Shown: positions 25,601 to 37,700 of the stretch, piece by piece | Position numbering within the stretch: the first letter of the stretch is position 1 | Layout: each line of letters begins with the position of its first letter | Assembly: GCA_035041965.1 (NCBI GenBank) | Contig: JAPYMA010000083.1 | Span: 62,001-126,000 of the forward strand | Direction: 5' to 3' | DNA: 64,000 nucleotides | DNA from: Anisakis pegreffii | Taxonomy: Eukaryota; Nematoda; Chromadorea; Rhabditida; Anisakidae | Program-made: the position numbers and the translations under genes | Notes under the pieces: generated by a model | Told to the model about the DNA's origin: nothing | What the model saw: only the letters and a program-made list of their open reading frames with translations | Database searches by the model: none

Positions 25601-28600
25601 ATATGCATAAGCAACCAACCAACATCGCCTATCGTATCGAATACTAAACGTATCAGCAGACTGTTTTGTGTTCTATTATTGTACGATATGTCGCATGTTT
25701 CATCTCATATTATGTTAGTTTTCTAGCCAGCGAGCCATCATTCATCATGCAATGCTGCTGGTGCTAGTGCACAATGCCGTGAGATAGGCGAACGGTTAGT
25801 AAAACTTCAAAGAGTACGCTATAATATTGGCAGAGCATTTTTGACATGCAACAGAGTGACTCTTGATATTAGATAAATTTAGCGTGAGTATTTAAGCGGA
25901 CATTCATTGATAACGATGAAAAACAGCAGCTACACATGTCAATCTGAAAATCTATCAAGTTTTCAGAGTCAACACAACAGGAAATGTGGATGAGAATAAG
26001 GAGTTAATGGTAGAGATAATGAGAGTGTTAATGATTCTACTAACAAGATTTTCGCATTGAACAGTTCTCAGAAGTGAAGTTTGTACTGAGAATCTCACCA
26101 TTCAAAACTTACGAGAGCTAATTGGAGTAGACTCTTGAGAATACTTTGAAACTGCAAAAAAATGGTGCATTTTCGCATTGAATTTATGTTAGTTTTGTGG
26201 CTCAGGCTCATCGATTGTATTTGATTCACATCAATGATCTTAGAGAAGTGAGCGAATTGAAGACATCAAAGTGGTTGGTTGGTTATCTATAGCAAATATG
26301 AATGCTCCTCTGAGAATTTTTAGTCTTTTTACGGGCGCTTTGCACAAAACGCATTCTCAGTTTATTTGCAAATTCAGCGTTGTTCTCAGGTATGAGCTTT
26401 TACTGAAGTCATCATCATTACTTTTGCACAGCATTCAACGCTTTCGAAAGGCACACAGGCCATACCGCTTGATAGAACAGAGTCATACAATATCGAATAG
26501 CACAAAGCGCAAATTCATTTGTTACAGAGGCTACGGGTTTGTGTCCTTTCAAGGTGATGCTTTCACTTAACATTTTTTGATGACCGAATAATCTTCACAA
26601 CAGTGCTCACTTATCGTATTTAATTCACTAAAATAATCGCAGGCAATTAAAGCGAATTACATGAAAGTGGCTATTTACAGCAAATTTAAATGGCAAGACT
26701 AAAAAGGTTAGTAATTGTCGGGGTGTTAATGGCGTCAGTAATGACAAGATTCATAACGAGACAAAAATACCGAGATAAGCAACAACCGTAACACTCTCAG
26801 TATGGAACGGGCAAGATATTATCAAGACTAAGTTTCTCGGAAAATGCGTTTGTACTTCGTTCGCTATTTAAACTTTTTATCGTCTATTATCGCCTACATT
26901 ATTATTCAACTCTCGCCAATTTACTTAATTATCATGATTATGAGTATCACCATTATTTTCAACGCTCTTAATTGCAATCAACATTACTGCAAAATCACCG
27001 TCATCGTGTGACGGTGTCTGCATTTCATTCGACTAACGTTTTCATCTCCAGTAGCAATAGCGTGCTGTGATCGAAAGTTTTGATCCAGTGCGTTTTGAAT
27101 TTCATGAAATTTGTGTCTTATGAAATAAGCGAGCACTATAAACAACACATGACTACAACAAATTGCATGTGTGCTCTCAATGTATTTGAAGCAATCAGTT
27201 GGAAAATTTTGATGACATATTCAGCTGTTTGATAGCAATAATGATTACTTTTGAATATCCTATTCATTAGGTTTTTTGTTTGGTGCTCGTCAACCGTTCG
27301 TTGTTTTGTCATTTCGAAATCGTCGTCGAGATTATTCAACTTTTTATCGCCTTCATTCACGTCATCTCATCACATGAATTATTTCGGGTGTCAATGTAAT
27401 TATGCAAAGATACGCTTCTTTAACATTATGAGATGTTCTGATCGCTAACATTCATCCCAATTCATCCTTTTTTGTACAATCTTACCTGATTATTAATTAC
27501 CTAATTCATAGTTATGTCATTATTCAGTGCTGTCCTGAATGGAATTTTATTCAGTTTAATGAGCAATTAAATATCGCGTCAGCGTTCTCGAGAGCTTCAA
27601 CGAGCGATAACTGCGTTCAAAAACGTCATTCTTGTATCGTTCATTTCAATGACATAAACTACACTGGTTTGACAAGCATTTATGTTATAAGTGATAATGA
27701 TAGTTTACTTAATCATTACGAAACTATGATTCAGTGAGGTGTACCGGTCTTCGTATGCACCGAAAAAATCAAATGAGTTGACTGCAATTCAGTTCAGATG
27801 AGTCAGCAGTAGTCTGAGTTGATGACGAGTTTCGTAAGTTGTAGAATGATATGAATCTATGGACAACACATTCGATAGCACAGTTCAGATGCAACCAGTC
27901 GGTGACTTCGGGAACTCTCAATGTTGTAGACAGATTAGTTGGAAGTGATCAAAACCGAAAATCTGTCTCCACTTATCATCGACCTTGTTTGGTGTATTGC
28001 AATGGTATCATGCGATGCCTGAGCGTTTGGAAAGCCACAAAAGTTTGGTTACTTAATTGTTTTCCACAATAGTTCAGTAGGAGTATACTATGAGTTAGGT
28101 TGAGACTACTTGCTATTGTTTATGGGATCATAACCTATTCGAATGTGCAGTATCTAGACAGCGATTATAGATATCCTTATCACGCTATCATTTGGCTGAA
28201 TTGACGTGAGCATTATTATCCTATGAAAATCATCATAGCACTTCACATTTCATTATCATATCACTACCATCTGATCATTTCCACAGTATTGTCCTTATCA
28301 CGACTATCAACGAAAGACTTTCTTATTACCGATGAAACTTCATTGATGGTTTTTTGACAATGTTGAAGAGCGCTTAGTGAATGAAGGAAGTGAAATGAAA
28401 TGCTTCGAAATCGATTGGCCATTGCAAAAAAGCATTTATCAGTAACGATGAAGTATTTAATAGCTGAAGTCATTAAAGTAATTATTATTGACGACGAAGT
28501 GAAAGTGAACTTGAACGTAGTTTAACTGAAAACAAATTATGGAAGATCGACTCGACATTAAATGCGTTGATGTGCACGTAAGTAGAGGAAAGAGCTTGTT

Positions 28601-28820
28601 GAGCGAAATAAATCTTTTTTTTGGGAGTGATTATTGCAAAATTCTTTTAATTTATTTAATAGCCATCATTATCATCTCATCACCAGCTCTGATATTACAT
28701 AGCACTACTCACTCATTAAATAAATACGCACGCTAATAATGATTTTGCAATTAGGTAGGTATGATGAGTGTAAGTATGTTTATGATTAAATGTAGATGAT
28801 TATCGCAACGAGAACAAGCC
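22661..28820. other. Intergenic, no gene recognised
   Basis: No supported gene. The longest frames (24,049-24,408 -, 26,271-26,570 +) lack recognisable domains and splice partners. Confidence 0.55.
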
Positions 28821-28842
28821 AGCAAGCAAGCAAGCAAGCAAG
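28821..28842. repeat. AGCA microsatellite
   Basis: About five and a half copies of the tetranucleotide AGCA, followed within 10 bp by four CAG/GCA triplets. Confidence 0.9.
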
Positions 28843-29798
28843 TCAAAGCAGCAGCAGCACATCTGTTTGCGATAGCAACTGAAGTTCATATTATAGGCGA
28901 GAATATTTAAAAGCAATCAATTATTTTCATGAAATGCCATCCGTTCCCCATTCGATTCTCTCAATCGTTTTCTCGTCTCCCAGCTAGAGCACATGCGACG
29001 TTCCAATGGCGAATCCAGGGCTCTGCATTCGGATTTCCAACTTTTTCCTCACCTTGTCTGCACCTGCACTTGGTTGACTGTTGAATCTGTTCATTTTGAG
29101 ATTTCTCCGGATTCATTAATCCCATCAATTTTCTCAGCACCTCTGTGTTCCGGTCAACACCTTTGTTATAGTTGATGTGGTCAAGTTAACCTGCGTTAGA
29201 TCAACCTTATGATCACATTATCGATAGTTTCCACGAATCGAATAATTGTATCACTAGATCATGTTGAAGAATGTTTATTAAGCAGCAATGCTCTACAAAT
29301 TTGTTATATGCACAAAAAGACTCACATTTGAATGAGTGAAAAGGTCGTGTGAACGCAAAACGCATCGCGACTAATTCATAATCAACGCACTTTCAAGTAA
29401 TCAACTACATCTGATAGACCATTGCAACATGAATTCATATGAAGTGAGTACAATTTGAATTAATTAAGCATGAAACTGTTTCTAAAGTTGAAGATTTCAT
29501 AATGAACGCACATTTAGCATTAGATGAATTGTTTGGTTTTTCAGTTTATTCAATTCTAGTTATTGCTCACTCAGTGCTTTCCATTCATGTGCATTGAATT
29601 TATGCAATTGGAAAACTCATTAAAGGAGTTTCAAAAACTCAATTATGAGGCACGCAAGCATCAATTAACAAATTGAACATCTGTTCGTATCGGCTGAGTT
29701 ATTTCATCCAGAAATGTGGTGGTGCTGTGTCCTAGCATTGTAGTGCCTGCTGCCATTGCAAGCTTCCTCTCATGAATGTCTAAGCGCACTATGGGTTT
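28843..29798. other. Intergenic, no gene recognised
   Basis: Nothing recognised on either strand. Confidence 0.5.
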
Positions 29799-29948
29799 TT
29801 ACAGCCCAGAGCATTTCAATTTGATCGTGTCCTCAATAAGCGATGCCCTCATTTGATTGGTGTAAATATCATTTAGCGGTTTTTGATCCGTCACATGCAT
29901 CCAGACTGCACCTATTATATCCAGCAGAGTTTTGTGAAGGCTGCTCAT
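29799..29948 (-). other. 49-codon open frame, possible exon or small gene
   Basis: An ATG at 29,948 opens a 49-residue frame that ends in TAA at 29,799. It begins MSSLHKTLLD and contains IGAVWMHVTDQKP and QMRASLIEDTIKLK, a balanced composition unlike the low-complexity frames nearby. No family was recognised. Just upstream of the ATG on the - strand lie two adjacent related segments (29,968-29,997 and 29,998-30,030) that share a GTGAGACAA core. It could be a fragment of a mobile element or a decayed exon. Confidence 0.25.
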
Positions 29949-29967
29949 GTTGATTTCATTCTTCTTG

Positions 29968-30030
29968 CATCAGCCTCTCGCCGCCTTGTGAGACAAGCAT
30001 GAGGCCTGGCTGGCTGAACTGTGAGACAAA
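29968..30030. repeat. Two-copy degenerate tandem repeat, about 30 bp
   Basis: Two adjacent segments each begin CATSAG or CATGAG, have a GC-richer middle and end in a GTGAGACAA word. Similarity is partial. Confidence 0.4.
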
Positions 30031-31489
30031 CTTACTTTTTGAATTGGTTTCGTTTTACGTTCATGTCATGTTTCAGCTTAAAAAGTATAATCAAATTATT
30101 AGTTCTTGCAGGCAACTTTTAGGTCTTGAACAGGTTCAGCCTACAAATGTAATTTAGAACTATCGAGCATAACAGTAAGCGTAGATGTAAACCTATTAGG
30201 AAGCACCTACGCAAGCTTAAGCTTAAACTGGCGGTGAATTTGAACGAATCAGACCTAAATGTCATTGTGTTCGTAGTCACGCCAAAACGGTGTTTACAAC
30301 AGACATAAACCCTTTCCGAACTGTGGCCGCAGCAATGTTTCCGATTTTACTGAGAATTGCACGCATTCATTATCGGGGGAAATTCATTAAAACTGATTCG
30401 CTAATGTTACTTCCTCGAGAAAGCATTTGTTTTTCACTGAACCATTCATCTTTTTGCTTTCTTTAAATCACGTTCAGTCAAATGACTCCATATGAAATTA
30501 ATTCAAAGTCTGCTTGTGGAACAGAAGAAAAAAGTCTTGCTTCAATTAATAATTCATCACCTCACACTATATGAGACAGCCTCAGTGATTTCGAAATGAG
30601 AGCATAGGCGTTAAGCAATTGATATAATTGTTTTAATAGCCGAGCGCTTACTGCTATCAATAGTTGCTCGACTGCTGTTTCTGAACGCCTTTCCTGGCTT
30701 CTACTGCTTGCAATCGGTACTATCCATGTGATAGTTAGTCCAATGTCATTATTAGTGCTATCAATGTAGTAATTAGTCTATTATCATTATTAATCCAGTA
30801 TCAACGAGGCAGCAGAAGCGTTCATCTTTCTAGATGGTGACTTGTGTTTATGCCACCGATAATAGGTGCTGCGCTTGAAAATTCTCATTGAATTTAAAAC
30901 AACTTTGATTTCCATGCACCAAATTCAGTGGAGCTCCTTGTTGGAACCGAATATTTTCAAATATACGACCACAGTGCTAAACCTGAATGATATCACTAGT
31001 AATTGAGTGAAATTCCATTAAGCCTTTGGCAAAAAAACCTCAAAAAAATTTCTTGTACCCAATGAGATGCAAATATTCTTTCCTGATTTTTGAAGCAATC
31101 CTCATTGAGTGAAAATTTTCATGATGTCAATTTCACTCTACACTGTACTTCCTTCCTATTCCACTTAGCGATTCCAGAGACAAATAAACTCAGCGATATT
31201 GGGATGTAAACGATTGCGAATGATTGTGTTGAAGAACGATGAGTGTATCAAAAAGTATCATCGATGAAAAAACGAAGAACAACATATGAGCAGACACGAG
31301 CGAACGTATTCATAACGAGATATTTGCTATTTATGATCACTACATTTTTGGTATTCTTGTCGCAAAAAAAAAGAATCAAAAATTCTATTGAAACAGAAAG
31401 GAATATTTTTGCGATCGCGACGACGATGGAAATTGAAAAATGCCAAAAAAATGGATCGAATCAGTGCTGAAACATGAATGATAAAGCAT
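30031..31489. other. Intergenic, no gene recognised
   Basis: Nothing recognised. ATT-type triplets are scattered near 30,750-30,790. Confidence 0.5.
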
Positions 31490-31870
31490 TTCGCTATTAT
31501 TATTATTAATACCAATGATAATAACAAAATCGTTATTGTCATTAATATTATTATTATCACGAGCATTATTTGTCAATCCTTTCTAACTTTCAATTGCATT
31601 TGAACAAATATACGACCACTCACTATAATACCAAAACGATTTCATTTTCTTTAATTGAATTATTTTCGGTGTTATTGTTGGTATTATTGGTACTATTATT
31701 AATATTATTGTTATGATTATTGCTGTTATTAGTATTGCTACTATTATTCTGAGTATTATTTATTATTATTACTTTCATTATTTATCATTATTATTACCAT
31801 TATTTATTATTGTTATTATTATTGGTATTAGCATTATTTGTTATTGGCACCATTATTTGTTCAATTTTAT
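31490..31870. repeat. Long ATT/TTA-rich low-complexity block
   Basis: Two ATT-dense stretches (31,495-31,560 and about 31,670-31,860) with interruptions. The + strand frame at 31,713-32,036 starts as Ile/Tyr/Leu runs made by the triplet composition, so it is not called as a gene. Confidence 0.8.
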
Positions 31871-34618
31871 CATTTATTGCAGTTTTGTATTGACATGGTT
31901 GTGGAATAACCATTATGAAATATCATTTATTTATGTTTTTGATTCATTTATTTTCGACTGCATGAAAGCGACTGTTCTTACAATATATTCAGCGATTTTT
32001 CATTCTCCTAAAAAAGAAACACAATTTGCGAATTGATTTTCAATGAAATCATTTCAAAACTACATCCATCCAAAATATGAATTTGAGCACGTTCTCGTTG
32101 GATTATTCCAGAGAAATTTGATCGAACGCTTTTCCTGGAAACTTGAGAATATCAGCCAACAATTGCTCACTGATACTGCGCAGTCTTCTCGATATCTATC
32201 ATACTGACATTGACATTGCGGTGTCATAGACACCTTATAATTAACGAAATCGACAAATTCAACGTCAACGTTATTAATGATGATATCATCATTATTTTGG
32301 TCTGCCCGTAGATTCTTGCGTTTGACATCATTGCGAACGTTTATAACGTTACAATTATTTACAGTTTGTTCAGCACTAGAGCTTGATGATTTCTTATCAT
32401 AACCGTGTTTAATTCGTTTTCCAGGCCGTATATTCCGTTCCTCAGAGTGCCTGTCGGAATCTTAAACCTGTTGATACATCGCATTTGAACATTTTGCTGA
32501 TTCAGTTCAGCCTTCCAATGAATTGTCCAATTACGACACCACTTCTCACGATGAGTAAAATGAATGGATGAATGTGTTTATCGTAGTCAATTCGAATAAT
32601 AAGATTGCGACGATATCAAACGATACGGAGACGGCGGTTGATGCGCTGCGACGCATAATTAAAGTTATGATGTGTTGTTGTAGGACGAGCGAAATTACGA
32701 TAGGAAACAACTAAATGTTTGGTTCGTAGGAACATTATCGAGAATCATCTGAATTTCAATTATCCAATGAGGAGCGGCGCTCATTTTTATATCCTCATTC
32801 AAGAGTTCATAGAAACGCATTCTTTCATCTACTATCAATTTCGAGTGTTTGTGTGTGCTGTACAATTCAATCAACTATTCGAATTTTGTGGCGATCATAA
32901 AATTATGCATAATTTTATCGGCATCAGTGATAAATTTGACGAACACCAATAAATTTAATGGTAACTTTAAATAACTTTATGCACATATTGTTAAGCACAT
33001 CTTATTTCATGTAATTAGCGATTGTGCTGAATTGTGTTCGAAATGAATCAACTTAATATTCATAAGTGCGTGCGCAATGTATTCAATGAAATTATTCTTT
33101 ATTCAAATGGATTCAATAACCGAAAATCGTTGCCTATAAACAATGTGAGCTTGTTAGTATGAAGTTAATTGCTATTCAAAAAATTTTAATTCATTCAACT
33201 ATCCTGTCGACAAAAGTTATTTGGTATTCACACAATAATATGGCTATTCGGCAGGGAAATTAGGAATTTGGGAATTGCGTTGAGTATTTTGGTGGATCGC
33301 TTGAAAATATCTCTTTGATTGGTTACCAGTATGAATAATTAAATGAATGTTCTCTTCAACAATGGTTTTATGCCTTACTGATCATTGCTTCTTCGTTCAT
33401 ATCGCGCTACTTCTGCAACGCTCTGATCGGACTTAGTCTAGACAGCGAGATTGAGATATGAGATTGAGATTTCCTGATGTGTCCGGATGTGATCTTGAAT
33501 TAAACCCGCTGGTCTCTTGCCTTTATTACCTCTTGCTATTTCCAAGGAAATGTCATCGACGGGAAATTCTTGAGGAAATTAATTTTACGTTCAAAGATCT
33601 TGCGATGTACCATCTGTATGGATAGCTGTCATCGTATGATATTACTGCTTATGTCTACATAGCAGCTGAACAATGCCTATGCCATAGCAAAGTTTATAGA
33701 TTGCTCGTCGATGTCATTCCACAACAAAGTTCGTTAGTTCCGGTCTCTTTTATGGGCTCGATGGTATTTTTGTGTCGAAAAAAGCAAAATGTTGGAAAAA
33801 GCATGATTGTAATGCTAATCAATAACCACAGAACTAGCTATGTGTGTAGCAGTTACAATAATAACACCGGTAACATCCATCTATCCATCAAATCAGTCAT
33901 GAATTATGATGTCTATTCAGCTGCTGATTGTAGACACGAAAACAAAATTATGTAAATTGAACTGTTGTCTCTGAATGAATGTTGCCGAAAACGATGCATA
34001 AAATGACTATGAATATCATTTTTGTGCGACGCCATTGACTATGATTTTTGACGACAGATCGAGTGCGATATGGAGCATTAACATGCTATCATTGCATGAA
34101 GTTGCAATCCCAAATCCTAACCAACATCATGCCAGCTTCTTAGCGAAATTTTTATGCGATATGCTCACATCAGGTTTGTGAATCTCTGCCCAGTGGCATC
34201 TGTCTACCTTTCGATTGTAGCGAACTCACGCTCTCATTCCAGAGTCCTGACTTCCTCCATTTGTGCTCCATGTGAATATACTCGAGGTTTAACCAATCCA
34301 GTTGCTATTCCCCTGAATAAACCGAAATTCCCCATGCAAGTGCTCAGTCCAGATTCGCCTTATCTGTCCTTAACAAGCTCACTGCAATGATTTCATGTCA
34401 TTATGCAGCCGTGTTAAAGCACCATTGACCACACGATCATCACACGCTGTGATCTTGGTATCGATCAAAACTTTCTATCGTGGCTAATCCCAATGTACTG
34501 ATATTAATGAAGCGCGTTTAGCAAATCGCTGATTCACCCTAAAAATACATCTGGAAATGTGAATTTCACTCGTTTCAGTTTCTCATCAAAACACTTCATA
34601 AACTGCAATCATTCGCAG
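31871..34618. other. Region upstream of the homeobox gene, no gene recognised
   Basis: No coding exon could be supported. This is the nearest upstream DNA to cog-1 and would hold its proximal control elements, but no core promoter motif was identified. A + strand frame at 34,154-34,390 ends in a stop and does not join the downstream exons. Confidence 0.5.
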
Positions 34619-34651
34619 GAAACGTCCTTCATTCTGGATTTACGCACTCGA

Positions 34652-34768
34652 ATGAATTCATTTCTGTCGCATTCGTCGCCCACCTCTGCGGTGCCCACAG
34701 CATCGGCGTCATTCGTCGAGCAACTGACATCGCTGGGCGCTCGCATTCAAGCTGAACACAAACTGACG
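34652..34768 (+). CDS. cog-1: cog-1 exon 1 (first coding exon proposed)
   Basis: This encodes 39 Ser/Thr-rich residues from ATG 34,652 and ends in phase 0 at donor GTACTT. The frame is open upstream to possible acceptors at 34,618 (ATTCGCAG) and 34,578 (CGTTTCAG). The exon may therefore be spliced to an upstream exon or trans-spliced to a spliced leader there. The phase-0 end fits the acceptor of exon 2 and gives a whole-number total length. Confidence 0.65.
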
Positions 34769-37700
34769 GTACTTTATACAAATTCCATTTTTTCCCTTAC
34801 AATCTTTCAAATTCCATTCCACTAAACCCTTTTCCTTCCGAAACGGAATATCTTTCCTTGCGTAAATTCTCCAAAAAATGGCTGCTTTCATAACCTAAGC
34901 GCATGATTTGGAATGTTGAAACGCAATTGATAATTCAATGGTCAATGCTCAAGAAAGTAGATCGAATCTCTGAAGTCATCAAGGATCATCTGCAATCCAA
35001 GAGTTCATCTCAGTAAAACAGTCACCTGCCAATATTTTGAACGCTTTAACCTTAACCATGTCTCGTCAATATCGAAATAACTGGCTCTAACTGCAGCTGC
35101 ACGTCAAGCACTATTACAGTGGCACACTTTTCAGAGTGTTAATGATCATCTTCCGAAAGCACTCTACAAATCGAGTCTGTCATCTAGTCCTGAAGATAGT
35201 TTCGCATCACGTAAAGATGTGACCACTGGAAACAGTCATCTTCGACCGCTGAATAATGTTGTAAATAATTCATATAGTATCTCAAAATTGTTGGAGAAAA
35301 AGGAGCCATCTACGAGTAGTCGGGCAAGGTTGGTTATTCGCCTTCATGATATGATGCGTTTCTTAGTTTTTGAATCAAGCAGCTGTTTGATTACGCCATT
35401 CCGAGAAGCATATTATGAATTTCAAATTCCAGCAGTTCATCGGTTAGTGACGACGATAACGTTTCGAATGGTCGATGTCGGTCCACAGACGATGAACCAA
35501 TCAGGTCAGCCTCAACTCATACTGTTGTAATAGATCGAGTTATGACGAGTCAAAGCTTCAGAAAAGCGTTGATTTCCATTGACCTGCATGAGATGGACAT
35601 AATTTTTGAGCTTTAAGCGCCGGAAATCGCTTAAATTCATTAGCGATATGAGTGCATGTTCACACTACGCAGAACCTTTGCATGCATCCGTAATGCACCG
35701 CAATTATCCGCCGATTAAAATCTATCGAGACGAATTGAGGAACAATTCGATTTTTTTGCAGTTGTTATTCGTCGAACATTCGACTTCAATAAATTATTAA
35801 TTCGCCATCACGATTCATTTTATTGCTGCTAGCATTCAATGGCTGAACCTCATTATGCTATCGTATACTATCAAATGCTGCCATCCTATCATTTCATACA
35901 TTAATCATGCGATAATGTGCCCGTGTGTCTAGTGATCACAGCAAATTGAACTGCTACACCTAGGTAGAAGTTAGGAGTAGATAGGGATGTGTACAAATAT
36001 CACATTTTTTCATGGAACATATTCTGCTAGTGTTAGCAATCAAGCAGTTTTATAATGACGGTAACATTTTATTCAAAACAGTTCGACTGATATGAGCAAA
36101 GCATCTCCAAGAGAATCCACTATCAGTTCTAGTATTTGTGCATTCACCAGTACGCATGACATACAACTAATGTGGTATTGATCTGATTGTGAGCACTTAT
36201 ACCATTCTCAGGTCCCCAACCACCTCAAAATGATTGCTCTGATCCGATGAATCGAAGCCTCTAACCTATTTTCTCGCCGAAATTCTCCTCAACAACCATT
36301 CCGAATTCAGAGTCTCGGAGAGCATTGAGCGAAACGCGGCCGCAGCCGTTTGGCCACATTTGTTTGCGGCCGGTCCATCGGCATTTACGATTCCGCAGAA
36401 TGGCGCCTTGGCGGATCCGAGTGCGTTCGCAAGCGCTGTGGCGGCAGCCGCTGCTTCGGCAGCCGTAGTGGCCGGAGCGAATCCGGAGCTAGCACATGCG
36501 CAACAACTTCAGGTTAGCTTTTTGATCAACTCAACTCCTCTAGAGAGAATTCAAGCAACAATCGATCTAGAATCCACTTCGATGGTTCAACAGTATGTCA
36601 GCATGACCGCAAAATGGAATGCCGTCGAAATGTTTCGAATCCAATTCAAAAATTTACTTGATCAGTTGAAATCTTACAGTTGCGAGTGGATTCCATTATG
36701 GTTATTGAACAGATGCTGTTTCTGTGAAATACTTTTCAGTGCATTTCACCAGCTTTCGTTCATTAGCACTTTCTTACAGTTGATCTTTCAGAATGCATAC
36801 CTATCCTACCTGTTGAGCTCATCACTCTCAAGCGCGCATCCGAATGCAGTCACATCACCGTTACGTGTAATGGCCTCACCGCACGATAATAATGGTTCGT
36901 TCATATCAATACCTTATTTCTCGACTATTTTCCAGAGTAACAACGAGTTATCGCCTCAAATCGACATGTTAATAGCAGTAGCACCGATAATCTGTTAGCA
37001 GTATATAATCCAAATGCCTCTCCATTTAATCCGATGATCATCACTTTCTTGATTCTTTCTAATCGTTTACGAAACATACGCATTGTACAGTTTAGGAAAA
37101 CAAAACCATCTGTCTTTCCAACTTTGCTGTGACCATCCACTGGACGATATGAAAGTCCTTTCGCATTCAAATCAATCTTAACTGTCTACCGGCTTATTTC
37201 TCTAGGCTGACTGATGACTGAATATATCTTCTAAGCTAACATATCTAAGCAGTCAGTCTTACAGAATGGCTAAGATTTTTCTGATCAGTGTATATTCCAA
37301 TGTACTAAACTTTCTCACTTACGCAACATAGCAAATTCATGCGCTCAGTTCACTTGCATGCAACGATCAACCATCGCATTAGTAACAAGAAAAGAAGCGG
37401 CAATAATAATTGTGTCAATGATAATAGTAGTATCAATAATAATAATAATAAGTCATAAAAATATCATAGTACCTATTATCATCATCGTCAATAAGCATGA
37501 CAATAGGAGTGATTTATTTCAATTGGATCATTGCATCAGATGTTACAGAAACAGCAGGTGTAAGAGGCATTTCAGTGCTCTGTTATGGATAATATACTCA
37601 TAATAGTTACTAATGTTATGGTTATATTCAATTCATTCAAGCACTCATCTTTCTTAAAACCAATAACCATTCATATATCATCTAGATGAGACGGATCATG

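Noticed and set aside
31713..32036. Hydrophobic 107-codon frame resembling a membrane protein
   Set aside because: The Ile, Tyr and Leu runs come from ATT/TTA triplet repeats in the DNA.
35097..35119. Alternative upstream acceptor for cog-1 exon 2 (CTGCAG at 35,096)
   Set aside because: It would add 23 nt and put exon 1 and exon 2 out of frame; the acceptor at 35,119 keeps all phases. It would become possible if the true exon 1 is another one.
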